From the NCBI GenBank assembly GCA_015065455.1, contig SVQI01000001.1, positions 252 through 61,089 on the forward strand: DNA of 60,838 bases, in the 5' to 3' direction. The stretch is from Oscillospiraceae bacterium (GTDB taxonomy: Bacteria > Bacillota > Clostridia > Oscillospirales > CAG-272). Below are positions 34,449 to 44,192 of the stretch, in pieces. Position 1 is the first letter of the stretch. Every line of letters begins with the position of its first letter. The notes under the pieces are model-generated. The model was not told the origin of the DNA. It saw only the letters and a program-made list of their open reading frames with translations, and searched no databases. A program made the translations under genes and the position numbers.

Positions 34449-35603
34449 ATGACCAAAAAAATTATTAAAATCTCGTTAAGTATTATAGCTGTGTTCGGCT
34501 TTCTGCTTTCTGCCTGGAAAACAGTCACCGACTTTTCACCGAATGTGTTATATAATTCCGTAATCTCAAACGGAATGAGTATTTCACCCCCACAAATGAA
34601 GATGTATAATACCCACAGTGCTGCAATTAAGCCGTATTCTTACATAAATCTGCAAAAAACAGATTATCTCCCGCTCGCTTTATCGATTTATGACCAAATA
34701 GCAAGCGAAGAACAACAAGGACAAGACTCCCCCCATCCCACACCGACACCTCCTCCGTCTGAAGATGACCCGCCCGCCGTTTTCCCCATTCTTCCCGAGG
34801 GCGTGTACCCTATTTCAGCGATTGATATGAGCGAAAAACAGTCGGCAAATAACCTCACATATAAAAATGAAAGCAAATACACACCCGACATAAACGAGCT
34901 TACAAAAAAAGAATATCCGCTTAAATACTCAATGGCAACATCATTGACTCCCGACACATCACCAATCGTGTTAATAATCCACACTCACGGTACAGAGTGT
35001 TACACACCTGATAATACGTCTACATACACAAACGAAACACCCACAAGAACGACCGATGTAAATAATAACGTAGTAGCAGTTGGTAAAGTTTTTGCTGAAA
35101 CCCTGCGGCAAAACGGAATACCAACAATCCACTGCGAAACTATGTTTGACGCCGAAAGCTATTCTGACAGCTATAATCTTTCGGAAAAAGCCGTAAAAGA
35201 TTATATAAGAAAATATCCGTCTATTCAGTACGTATTCGACATACATAGGGATTCAATAATTAAGACTGATAAAGAAAAAATTAAACCTGCTACGACAATT
35301 AACGGTGAGTCAACAGCTCAGGCAATGTTTGTGGTAGGTACAAACTCCTCGGGAGCTAATCACCCGAATTGGTTAAATAACCTTACGGTTGCCTCAATAT
35401 TCCAATATTCCCTCGTTGAAAAGTACGGCACGCTTATGCGCCCTATAAATTTGCGTTCGGCAAGCTTTAACGCGGAACACGCGCCGGGGTCCATTCTTAT
35501 TGAAATAGGAAGTTGCGGAAACACCCTGTCGGAAGCAAAAAACTGTGCTTATTTCCTCGCAGATACAATATCACAAATTATTTTATCCGACGGCTTAACG
35601 TAA
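34449..35603 (+). CDS. spoIIP: Stage II sporulation protein P
   Basis: SpoIIP is the amidase/endopeptidase of the DMP complex that thins septal peptidoglycan during engulfment. It has one N-terminal membrane helix (about 5-25), a Pro-rich linker (PHPTPTPPPSED, about 96-107) and the catalytic domain with the conserved histidine and glutamate in IIHTHGTECY and downstream motifs FDIHRDS and NHPNWLNNL. Its 384 residues are normal. An AAGGAGG site precedes the ATG. Confidence 0.95.
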   Translation: MTKKIIKISLSIIAVFGFLLSAWKTVTDFSPNVLYNSVISNGMSISPPQMKMYNTHSAAIKPYSYINLQKTDYLPLALSIYDQIASEEQQGQDSPHPTPTPPPSEDDPPAVFPILPEGVYPISAIDMSEKQSANNLTYKNESKYTPDINELTKKEYPLKYSMATSLTPDTSPIVLIIHTHGTECYTPDNTSTYTNETPTRTTDVNNNVVAVGKVFAETLRQNGIPTIHCETMFDAESYSDSYNLSEKAVKDYIRKYPSIQYVFDIHRDSIIKTDKEKIKPATTINGESTAQAMFVVGTNSSGANHPNWLNNLTVASIFQYSLVEKYGTLMRPINLRSASFNAEHAPGSILIEIGSCGNTLSEAKNCAYFLADTISQIILSDGLT

Positions 35604-35619
35604 TTTTTCATAAGGAGAT

Positions 35620-35965
35620 ACTTGAAACGGACGAATAGCAAAAACACCCTACAAAATCAGGTTTTATTGTCTTGTATTTTTTTAAAACGGGACGTCGAGG
35701 AAGGAGTTCCCCGAAACACACGAAGTAAGTTTTGGGGGTTCTCGTGTGCGCCGTCCCCTACAAATTTAAATAATATTCTATCTGCAAACACGGGGGAACC
35801 GAAGGGGGTGTCCCCCTCGGTCGTTTGCGGGGTAGGGGGTTACGGGGGTGGGGGAATCGAAACCCTCACCCCCGTATGCCTTCTTTGGTTACTTTCTTGG
35901 CACGCAAGAAAGTAACGTAAAAAAAAACACCTCTGAAAACCGCAAAATCTTTTATAAAAAAGATT
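35620..35965 (+). repeat. Mosaic intergenic repeat, copy D
   Basis: Located between the convergent spoIIP and permease genes. It holds the ATAGCAAAAAC module shared with copy B, the CGAAGTAAG module, the G/C-rich module and the conserved hairpin (35888-35916, loop GCACG). It ends with a short AAAACCGCAAAATCTTTTAT tail. The CTCCCTCAGTC and TTACGCG modules are missing. No gene is seen. Confidence 0.85.
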
Positions 35966-36001
35966 TAATATGCCATTTTACTCATAACACACAACAAAAA
36001 A

Positions 36002-36026
36002 AGTGTTGGTGCAAAACACCAACACT
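36002..36026. terminator. Bidirectional terminator at the end of the ABC locus
   Basis: A 10-bp perfect stem AGTGTTGGTG/CACCAACACT with loop CAAAA is flanked by A and T runs on the two sides. It ends the minus-strand ABC operon and could also serve spoIIP. Confidence 0.85.
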
Positions 36027-36044
36027 TTTATTATTTGTTTCGTA

Positions 36045-37070
36045 TTAGCCTACGATACCTGAACGTTCAACACCTGCTATAAGATATCTCTGACAGAAGA
36101 GATACATTATAAGAAGGGGAGCCATTACAAGAAGTGAAGCAGTGTTACGAATTGCAGCTTCGTACATCTTCTGTCCTGCAAAGCCTGTCGTTTCAAGAGC
36201 CTTAGGAATTACAGATACCACGTCGGGCATCATATTGATACTGGTCTTGGGGAAGAACAATTCTGTGTAGAACATATCTGTCCACTGCCATGAGAATGAG
36301 AACAGGAATACTGTAATTAACATAGGCACGGAAAGAGGAATAATGATCTGTACGAACGTTCTGAATACACCCGAACCGTCAAGGTATGCTGATTCTTCAA
36401 GTTCATCAGGTACGCCACGGAAGAACTGACGGAGCATATAGATATACAATCCGTTCTTAAATCCGAGACCACCGAGCGAGAGAATCGTGAGAGGCCAGTA
36501 TGTATTAAGAAGGTTTATAGGTGAACCTGTTATAAGCTCAACTATTCCGAAAATATCGAACGATTTGAAGTTTACGAACATCGAAAGCTGTAACGTTTCG
36601 TGAGGTACAACCATCGTGAATATTACAAGACCGAACAAGAGGTTATTGAACTTAAACTTGAACTTTGCAAAACCGTATGCAATAACACAGCATATAAATG
36701 TCTGGAGTACCGCACAGAACAATGACAAAGTCAATGTATTGAAGAATGCTTCAAAATACTCTGCTTCAATAATCAATGTCTTATAAATATCAAGTGTAGG
36801 ATTCTTCGCAATATACTTAACCGTAACGTCTACAAAGTCGTTTCTTCCCATAAATGAGCTGAATATCTTTGAAAGAACGGGTGAGAGTATTACGTATGAA
36901 ATACCTACGAGAAGTACCAAACGGAATATTACCCATACTACCGTCGTAAGAAATTTCATAGAAAGATATTTCAATTTAAATCTGGTCCAAAAATCTGTAC
37001 GTTCGAACTCAACGCGAATCTTGTTCTTTGTTTCTTTTGTAACCTTAGGTGCTGTTGCTTGTGAATTCAT
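36045..37070 (-). CDS. Carbohydrate ABC transporter permease (MalG-like)
   Basis: One half of a heterodimeric sugar-type importer channel in the membrane. The 341 residues contain about six helices and the ATPase-contact loop ESAYLDGSGVFRTFVQIIIP. It pairs with the permease immediately upstream (19-bp gap). The N-terminal 40 residues are a charged cytoplasmic extension. It is the last gene of the operon. No ATPase gene is present; many Bacillota share one multitask ATPase among such importers. Confidence 0.9.
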   Translation of the reverse strand: MNSQATAPKVTKETKNKIRVEFERTDFWTRFKLKYLSMKFLTTVVWVIFRLVLLVGISYVILSPVLSKIFSSFMGRNDFVDVTVKYIAKNPTLDIYKTLIIEAEYFEAFFNTLTLSLFCAVLQTFICCVIAYGFAKFKFKFNNLLFGLVIFTMVVPHETLQLSMFVNFKSFDIFGIVELITGSPINLLNTYWPLTILSLGGLGFKNGLYIYMLRQFFRGVPDELEESAYLDGSGVFRTFVQIIIPLSVPMLITVFLFSFSWQWTDMFYTELFFPKTSINMMPDVVSVIPKALETTGFAGQKMYEAAIRNTASLLVMAPLLIMYLFCQRYLIAGVERSGIVG

Positions 37071-37088
37071 ATTGAATATCCTCCTTTC

Positions 37089-38063
37089 TTAATCTCTTCT
37101 CTGGTAGAATACGTATGCTGACATAATTCCGGCAACAAGTGCGATGAGCAAAAGTACTATCATAAAGTAAACCCATGACATCGCTGAGCTGAGCGTTGTA
37201 CCGCCGGGCTTCTGATACACTTTGTCAATATAGAGCATTACGCTATTTGAGCTTCGTGTAAACGAGTCAATTACAGTATAGATCGTATTAACAAGGATCA
37301 TAGGGCTTATCATCGGGAATGTGATCTTCCAGAATGTTTCCCATGCAGCCGCACCGTCTATCTGACACGATTCATAGATCGCGGGAGAAATCGACTGAAG
37401 GCCTGCAAGGAATATAAGCATCTGTACACCGGAACGTGTAATAATGTCATATACGTTTGCAATAATACCAACAACGTACTGTACAAGCTCGCCACCGACC
37501 TTCATGTTACCAAACAACCAGTCAAGGTTTGCTGCTGCTGCCAGCGACTGAGATGCCGAAACAGAACCCGATCCGTCATTAATGGAGCTCGATGAGTCTG
37601 TCATATAGGAAAGCATCGCATTGCTCTGGTCAACGTATTCAATTACACCGGTACTGATAATAACGGGAATAAAGAATATTGCACGGAACGCTGCTCTACC
37701 GATCATCTTCTGGTTAAGCAAAACCGCCATAAACAGAGAGAAAATTACAATTGCGGGAATATCAAAGATGAGCTGTTTTACACCTGCTACAAGAACAGGT
37801 ACAAACTCTGCATCACCTGTTAATGCATCGCTATAATTCTTCAGACCCACGAAGGTGGTTGTATAACCACCGCCTCGTGTAAAGTTAAGGTCTGAAAAAC
37901 TAAATCTGATTGAGTCAATTACCATCGGCAAGTATACAATTACGAATACTGCCAAGAAAGGCATTATAAACCACCAACCTGCTTTTGCCTTTCTCTTGTC
38001 AAGGGATGCTGCTTTGCGGCGTTTCGGGGTCTTCGCCTGATTTGCTGTAGGATTCTTATTCAT
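37089..38063 (-). CDS. Carbohydrate ABC transporter permease (MalF-like)
   Basis: The partner of the downstream permease. It has six helices in 324 residues, with the EAA-type loop ESCQIDGAAAWETFWKITFP. An unusual Ser/Asp-rich insertion (about 148-170) lies in an extracellular loop. The start codon overlaps the stop of the DUF5696 gene (TAATG), which suggests translational coupling. Confidence 0.9.
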   Translation of the reverse strand: MNKNPTANQAKTPKRRKAASLDKRKAKAGWWFIMPFLAVFVIVYLPMVIDSIRFSFSDLNFTRGGGYTTTFVGLKNYSDALTGDAEFVPVLVAGVKQLIFDIPAIVIFSLFMAVLLNQKMIGRAAFRAIFFIPVIISTGVIEYVDQSNAMLSYMTDSSSSINDGSGSVSASQSLAAAANLDWLFGNMKVGGELVQYVVGIIANVYDIITRSGVQMLIFLAGLQSISPAIYESCQIDGAAAWETFWKITFPMISPMILVNTIYTVIDSFTRSSNSVMLYIDKVYQKPGGTTLSSAMSWVYFMIVLLLIALVAGIMSAYVFYQRRD

Positions 38064-41000
38064 TATGCAACGCTCCCTTCATTCTGAGTCTTATCTACTG
38101 CGTTTCCTTTTTCGTCAACGCTGAAGTCAGCGTCTACAACTGCAAAGTCATACGCTTTAATGTTAAGTCCGCCAACGGAAACTTCAAAGTTGTTGTAGTT
38201 CAAAACAAATGCTTTTCCGTTTGAGTACGTAACCTTTACAATAGTTCCCTTCTGTGTAAGGTACTTGGTTGTTACGTCTAACGCCGGAGTATCATCTCCG
38301 GTTGACTGACCGGGTGTACGGTCTGTCGGATTTACCAAAGGCAATCCGTTTGCAAGAGCTTCAATCTTTGCTGCAAGTATTTCAGCTCTTCTTGCTTTTT
38401 CTTCTTCTCTTATCTTATTGAGAGCCTTATCTTTTTCTGCATTTTCGAGTGCAATCTTATCATCTGCTACCTCTGATTCTGTAGGAACACGTGAACCCTG
38501 AATAAATTCATGGTCAGTTATTGTGGATGTCTGTACATCCTTCAAAGCCTCGTTAAGAATATTGTAGTATTTAATAAGGTCTTTTTCCCATACGTCGTAT
38601 CTAACAGAATAGTATTCTGCGTACAACGCGTTATCCTTAAGCTTTTCAAGATTCTGATACGAAAGCATAAAGTAGGGATTTGCACCGTTTTCAATACTTC
38701 TGAGAACTTCGTATGCTATATCACCTGCTGTATTCAAGGGAGAGCCTGCGAATTCAACAGCTCCGTGAAGGATCATACCCATGAAAGGTATTGTCTGGCT
38801 TGTAAATGTTGCCTGACCTGATGATACGTAACGGCTACTGTCAATTGATACATTGAGCAAGTGGTCTACGTACTTGAATACGTATGCGTTACCAGCATCA
38901 CTCATTACACTAGCATAGTCCTTGTTAAGTGTATTGAGGAAGCTAACTGTCTGGTCCTTAGAGTCTTCGCGGTTATAAGGATCATCTTCGTTAAAGTCTG
39001 AGTTCAAGTCAGATCCTACTGTTGATACAGAAAGACTTGTTCCGCCGAGCTTTACATAATCCTTCTTAAATCCATTGTAGAATTCTGCGAATGCAGATAC
39101 AGAGATAACGGGGTTTCCGCCTTCAAAGAGTGACTGGAATACGGGGTCGTATGTTCTTCTCTGTGTATAACGGTCATCCATAGTTCTTGCAGCGTGTGCT
39201 TTGAAACCGAAACCGTCAAACATATCTGTTCCGTTAAGATATACGAAGTCAAAATCGGGATATACGCCTACGTTATTCTTGCCTGCAAAATCAAGGAATT
39301 CTTTGAAGCCCTTGTTTCCGCCAACCTTATCCTGAATATCAACCTGTGAGGGTACGGTCGATACCATACCGCCGTTAGCAAAACCTGTAAGCTTGAAATT
39401 GATGTTATCAATTCCACCCTTTTCGTTGAGGTTGTTGTATATTGTCTTAAGGTTATCAAATGTTGTAAGGGGTGTTTCAACTGTGATGGGGAAGCTGAGG
39501 AACTTCTCTATTGTATCGATAGTACCGAATGCTTCGATATAAAGAGGAATGTTCTTTGATACTTCCTTATTTGTAAGAGCGGTAAGCTGTTTGTTCTCAT
39601 AGAGGTATTCTCTGTAAGCTTCAGCCATACCAACATAGTTTGCTTTGTAGTACTTATAGTTCTGGTTATTCTTTACAGCATTTTCAGCAAGAGTTGTATC
39701 TTCGAGCATTATGTACTTGATTCTGTAATTGCCGATATACTTTCTGTCTGACTGAACTGTAAACGTTGCATCTCCTGCAGCCGCTACTGCATCGGAGAGT
39801 CTGTATTCGTCTGAAGGACGGGGGTTAAACGATGTATAAACCGTATTAAAGTTATGCAAAGCTCCACCCGTTGTTGCTGTAATTGTAGAAAGTGATTCAC
39901 CTTCTTCAATGATAGCAAGGAAGCCCGAGTTTAAGGGATATTCATGAACTATAATATTACCGTCAACTTCTTCAGTTTCGATTCTCTTTGAGTTCTGAAT
40001 AACGCCGTAAACAGGAAGTCTCATAACCTTCTGTGTTGAGCCCGTTACTTCATGGAACGCATAGTCCTGACCGTAAAGCTTACCGGTTATAGTAACCTGC
40101 TGCTTTCTTACGTCGTCAAAATCGATAATAGCTCCGCTTCCGTCGGGAAGGAACATATATCCGCCCTGGTCAGCCATGCCTGCGCCGGCATAGGGAAGAA
40201 TCTGCATATTTTCAAGTGTGTAAACTGATTCATCAAAACGGATACCGTTAGCACCAAGACGAACGTCTATTCCGTTATCGTCAAGTCTGTATTCAAGAGC
40301 AAACTTAAATACAGCGGGAGCTGTTTCGTTTGCTACGTATCCAACTAACGAATGGTCGTACTCGAGCTCTTCAAATGAGTACTGAGGACAGTAGTTCTTT
40401 ACCAAAGCCTCATGCTTGAGCTTTTCGTTTTCCTTAGCGTCAGTCGCATATACGTAAATATCATACTTCTCAAGTGCGGGATATTTAACAAGAAGACTTG
40501 CCTTATCCTTTTCTGAACGGCCCTTGAGCGTCATAAGAGAGTACATTACTTCATACTGGCTTGCAGCCTTGTTATCGGGAAGGTTTGCAAGAATCTGTGT
40601 CTCAAAACGTTCCTTTTCAATCTGCATCGGAAGAAGCTTACGTGTCTCTTCGTTACCTACTGCGTATTCAACACGAATACCGTTTTTAAGGTTCTTAACC
40701 TTTATCTGATTACGCATTACGCAATCTTCAAAGCTTGTGTATGTAGAAACCTGGTCTGTACCGCCGCCTGTAAACGAAATAATTACCTGCGACAAAAGTT
40801 TCATTTTTGTTTTTTCATCGGTAGTACCCGATGTAGCGCTGTAGGGGTTGGAGAAAAGGTACTGTCCTGTAGCCTTATTCATCATCGCCCATTCGCCTGA
40901 CGTTTCATCCAAATAGAATATATACTTGTCATTTTCAAGTTTAGCCTTCATCTCGCTTACTCTCGATTCGGCTGAACCGTACGTCTTATCCAAGTAATTA

Positions 41001-41137
41001 AGCTTGTAGTAATCTTCGTCTTTTACAACGTCCTCTTCCGTTTCTGCAGCGAACACAGGGAGAACAGTCAAGTTTGCAAGTACGCCGATAATCATTATAA
41101 ACGACATAATTGCCGAAATAAATCTCAATTTTTTCAT
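38063..41137 (-). CDS. Secreted DUF5696 protein
   Basis: A 1024-residue protein with a signal peptide (about 1-30). The middle (about 520-850) has strand/helix alternation with segments such as NNVGVYPDFDFVYLNGTD and HGAVEFAGSPLN that suggest a TIM-barrel glycoside-hydrolase-like fold; catalytic residues cannot be assigned. A Lys/Glu/Ala-rich helical stretch (about 900-950) precedes a small C-terminal domain. The family regularly neighbours sugar ABC transporters and YIP1 proteins in Bacillota. A role in processing the imported glycan is an inference. Confidence 0.75.
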   Translation of the reverse strand: MKKLRFISAIMSFIMIIGVLANLTVLPVFAAETEEDVVKDEDYYKLNYLDKTYGSAESRVSEMKAKLENDKYIFYLDETSGEWAMMNKATGQYLFSNPYSATSGTTDEKTKMKLLSQVIISFTGGGTDQVSTYTSFEDCVMRNQIKVKNLKNGIRVEYAVGNEETRKLLPMQIEKERFETQILANLPDNKAASQYEVMYSLMTLKGRSEKDKASLLVKYPALEKYDIYVYATDAKENEKLKHEALVKNYCPQYSFEELEYDHSLVGYVANETAPAVFKFALEYRLDDNGIDVRLGANGIRFDESVYTLENMQILPYAGAGMADQGGYMFLPDGSGAIIDFDDVRKQQVTITGKLYGQDYAFHEVTGSTQKVMRLPVYGVIQNSKRIETEEVDGNIIVHEYPLNSGFLAIIEEGESLSTITATTGGALHNFNTVYTSFNPRPSDEYRLSDAVAAAGDATFTVQSDRKYIGNYRIKYIMLEDTTLAENAVKNNQNYKYYKANYVGMAEAYREYLYENKQLTALTNKEVSKNIPLYIEAFGTIDTIEKFLSFPITVETPLTTFDNLKTIYNNLNEKGGIDNINFKLTGFANGGMVSTVPSQVDIQDKVGGNKGFKEFLDFAGKNNVGVYPDFDFVYLNGTDMFDGFGFKAHAARTMDDRYTQRRTYDPVFQSLFEGGNPVISVSAFAEFYNGFKKDYVKLGGTSLSVSTVGSDLNSDFNEDDPYNREDSKDQTVSFLNTLNKDYASVMSDAGNAYVFKYVDHLLNVSIDSSRYVSSGQATFTSQTIPFMGMILHGAVEFAGSPLNTAGDIAYEVLRSIENGANPYFMLSYQNLEKLKDNALYAEYYSVRYDVWEKDLIKYYNILNEALKDVQTSTITDHEFIQGSRVPTESEVADDKIALENAEKDKALNKIREEEKARRAEILAAKIEALANGLPLVNPTDRTPGQSTGDDTPALDVTTKYLTQKGTIVKVTYSNGKAFVLNYNNFEVSVGGLNIKAYDFAVVDADFSVDEKGNAVDKTQNEGSVA

Positions 41138-41159
41138 CGTATATTCTCTCCTTTCTCCA

Positions 41160-43295
41160 CTACATTCTCAGAGTTACTTCAGTTACAATAGCTGTAATAA
41201 AGCCGATTACGTTTGTAAGCATTGTTGTGAACAACAAAGCAAGGAACATAATAAATACCATTCCCACGATAATTCCAAGGCAAGTAATAATATTCTTACC
41301 AAGTGAGTAGTCGTGTGTTACCATCGTTCCGATAAATATGAGCAAGCCTACCCAAACAAATGCAAAGCTTTCGAGCAACGTTACGATAGCCGCTTCTGTT
41401 GATGTGAGGAAGTTTGTGCATATTGTTGCGGGAATTATAAGCAAGGGTATGGGTGCCAACGCGTAAGATGTTGCAATGAATACGTCCTTAAGAGTACCTT
41501 CACCCTCAAACAACGTTGTAAGACACCAGTTTGCTACAACCCAGAGTACAAGCGGTACTACTACCGATATAATCTGTGTAAGAATACTTACGCTGGTTCC
41601 TTTAGGATTGAATACGTATGCGGAACCTGCTGACTGGTACGTAAATGTAGCAATCGCGAATGCAACGTAGAACAATGCACTCCTCATCGAACCGCGTTTT
41701 TCGTGCTTCAAATCCCAGAAGCCGTCAAACGGATGGAATATCAAATGGTTTGCATACAGTATCTCTTGCCAGAAGGTTCTCTTCTTGCCCGATACCGCAA
41801 CCTCAGCATTAACTTTAGCTGCATAACCGAAGAACTTCGTTGCACCAACAGCTACTGCTATTACAACTATCGGAATAATGTAAATGTACTTGCTGATCCA
41901 TTCTTTACGCCACATCTTAAATGCTTTTGAGTAGTTTTCTGTCTCGTATGCACTCTTGAAGTGGTCCATAGCGCCGTCCCAATCACCTTCACGGTAAAGA
42001 GCTTTACCAATACCGATATATGCTGCGTCAAAGTTATTGTTTCTCTGAAGAATTTCTTCCCAGTCCTTCTTTGCCTCATCATACTTACGGTCATTCTGAT
42101 TCTTGAGCGCTTTTATAAGTATATTACCGTATTCTGTTCTGTTATATACGGTAAATGTGTTCATACTCTTATCGAGTACCAACAATTTGTCGTTCTGATA
42201 TGTAACAGCGGAAGGTGTTCCGATGTTACCGAGCTGTGTACCCTGGTCACCGAAGATGAACAAGAGGTTTCCGTACTCATCGTATGTATAAACCTTTGAA
42301 CGTGCTTCGTCAATAATTGACCAAGTATTCTCCGGACCGAGCGCTACGTCAACGATAACGGAAGGACCGGAGGGAGCATTCTTTGCCATTCCCTTTATTA
42401 TAACTGTTACTTCACCGAATCCGAAGAAACCTGTACGCTTCATAATATCGTCACCGGAGATATTAAGCTTCTTAACCGGAGAAAATTCTGCGGTGTTATC
42501 TTTTGTTGCGTTGTGCTGCTTATTCGGATCAATAGCAGATGTTGTAACGTAAACGAATCCGCGAGGGTCTATTGTAATATTGTTAAATTCAACGCTGACA
42601 TACTGTTCTGATCTGTTACGCTGTTCTTCTGTCTGGAAGTATCTCCAAAGCTTTTGCCATGCACTGATAGAAACCTTCTGCGCACCAACGAAGCACTGGA
42701 ACGAACCGTCCGCATTAAGCGCTATAACACCCATGTATGTACTGGATGAAATTACAAACATCGTGCCTGCAGAGTCAACTGCAAGAGCTACGGGTCTGTA
42801 AATAGAGTCTGCGGGGAATACGTCTGCCTGAGGCTCTTCTACTGTTCTGTCATATTCGCCGTTTGACTGTTCAAAAATAACAATTCTCTTGTTATCTGTA
42901 TCTGCAACGTAAATCTTTCCATTACCTATAAAAACACCGTTGGGGTTCTTAAGTGAGTCCGGAATACCGTTGCTGTTTACAAACTCGGAAACTATAAACT
43001 TAAGATTATAGTATTTGTCAAGTACAACGATTCTGTTGTTACCTGCATCGGCAATATAAACGTTGCCGTCTTCGTCTGTTTCAAGGTCTGTAGGATTCTT
43101 GAGTTTTTTCTCAAGTCCGATAACGTTACTGTCAATAATTCTCTCGGGAGTATAAGCATCGGGAGATGCAACACCCCAGCCGTCCTGAGAATACGTGTAT
43201 GTTCCGTATGATGATGCAGCTGCTGCGGGTATTACACCTATAAGCATCATCAGACAACAAGCAAGGGCAGCTATTCTAATAATCTTCTTATTCAT
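41160..43295 (-). CDS. Beta-propeller (NHL)-TPR-YIP1 membrane protein
   Basis: The 711-residue protein has a signal peptide (about 1-26). An NHL-type propeller follows (about 40-390, with repeats such as VYIADAGNNRIVVLD and IYVADTDNKRIVIFE). Next come TPR-like helices (about 400-460, FDAAYIGIGKALYREGDWDG), one membrane helix (about 470-488) and a YIP1 domain with about five helices (about 535-711). The fusion puts a large propeller outside and a YIP1 domain in the membrane. It lies between the DUF5696 gene and the second permease pair with 20-bp gaps, so it acts with this transporter, perhaps as a sensor or scaffold. Its mechanism is unknown. Confidence 0.75.
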   Translation of the reverse strand: MNKKIIRIAALACCLMMLIGVIPAAAASSYGTYTYSQDGWGVASPDAYTPERIIDSNVIGLEKKLKNPTDLETDEDGNVYIADAGNNRIVVLDKYYNLKFIVSEFVNSNGIPDSLKNPNGVFIGNGKIYVADTDNKRIVIFEQSNGEYDRTVEEPQADVFPADSIYRPVALAVDSAGTMFVISSSTYMGVIALNADGSFQCFVGAQKVSISAWQKLWRYFQTEEQRNRSEQYVSVEFNNITIDPRGFVYVTTSAIDPNKQHNATKDNTAEFSPVKKLNISGDDIMKRTGFFGFGEVTVIIKGMAKNAPSGPSVIVDVALGPENTWSIIDEARSKVYTYDEYGNLLFIFGDQGTQLGNIGTPSAVTYQNDKLLVLDKSMNTFTVYNRTEYGNILIKALKNQNDRKYDEAKKDWEEILQRNNNFDAAYIGIGKALYREGDWDGAMDHFKSAYETENYSKAFKMWRKEWISKYIYIIPIVVIAVAVGATKFFGYAAKVNAEVAVSGKKRTFWQEILYANHLIFHPFDGFWDLKHEKRGSMRSALFYVAFAIATFTYQSAGSAYVFNPKGTSVSILTQIISVVVPLVLWVVANWCLTTLFEGEGTLKDVFIATSYALAPIPLLIIPATICTNFLTSTEAAIVTLLESFAFVWVGLLIFIGTMVTHDYSLGKNIITCLGIIVGMVFIMFLALLFTTMLTNVIGFITAIVTEVTLRM

Positions 43296-43315
43296 ATTAA
43301 ATCCTGTCCCTTTCT

Positions 43316-44191
43316 TTAGTCTTTCATACCTGAAGATCCCATCGTTTCAATAATGTTACTCTGTGTAACAACGAATACGAGAATCGGAACCATCATACTG
43401 ATTACGGTTGCAGCCGCTGACGCGCCCTGACGTGAAATACCGTCGGATACTATCTGGCTAACTGCGTAGTTGAATGATTTGAGCTGTTCGCTCTGAATGT
43501 AAATAGAAGCACCGGAGTTCCAGAGGTCTTTAAAGCTGTAAACGATAAGTGTGAGCCAAGCGGGTTTAACCATAGGCATTGCAATTACCCAGAAGGTCTT
43601 CCACTCGGTCGCGCCGTCGATACGTGCTGACTCAAGAACTGCGTTGTTTACGTTAGTTTCCATAAACTGCTTCATAAGGTAAAGTCCGAGAGACGTACAC
43701 CATGCAGGAATAATTCTTGCAAAATATGTATCCATCCAACCGAGTGCGCTGAGTGTAATAAAGTTTGCAACTGCAGCTACTGTTGTGTGGAACATCAACG
43801 ATGCAACGATTACTGCGAATATCGTCTTTCTTCCGGGGAATTTGATCTTAGCCAATGCGTAAGCACACATTGAGGAAAGAATCAAGTTACCAAAAGTACC
43901 TGTTACTGAAATAAATACAGTATTAAATATGTATCTTGAGAACGGAACCCATGATTCGCTCATCAATGTAACCAATTCCTTAAAGTTGTTGAACGTAGGG
44001 CTGATTACGTAGAAGCGAGGAGGGAACATCCAAAGCTCATCAAGAGGTTTAAGTGACTGTATAACCGTATAATACATGGGTACGAAAAGGAATGAACCCA
44101 TCAAAACAAGGAATAATGTTACTCCAAAGTCACCGCCGTATGAACGGTTAAGCACTACGCGGTGTTTTCTTGTTCTTAATTTCTTAGCCAT
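43316..44191 (-). CDS. Carbohydrate ABC transporter permease, second pair (MalG-like)
   Basis: The 291-residue membrane protein has six helices and the loop ESARIDGATEWKTFWVIAMP. It follows its partner by a single base. It is distinct in sequence from the 36045 permease, so the locus encodes two different channel pairs. Confidence 0.9.
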   Translation of the reverse strand: MAKKLRTRKHRVVLNRSYGGDFGVTLFLVLMGSFLFVPMYYTVIQSLKPLDELWMFPPRFYVISPTFNNFKELVTLMSESWVPFSRYIFNTVFISVTGTFGNLILSSMCAYALAKIKFPGRKTIFAVIVASLMFHTTVAAVANFITLSALGWMDTYFARIIPAWCTSLGLYLMKQFMETNVNNAVLESARIDGATEWKTFWVIAMPMVKPAWLTLIVYSFKDLWNSGASIYIQSEQLKSFNYAVSQIVSDGISRQGASAAATVISMMVPILVFVVTQSNIIETMGSSGMKD

Positions 44192-44192
44192 A

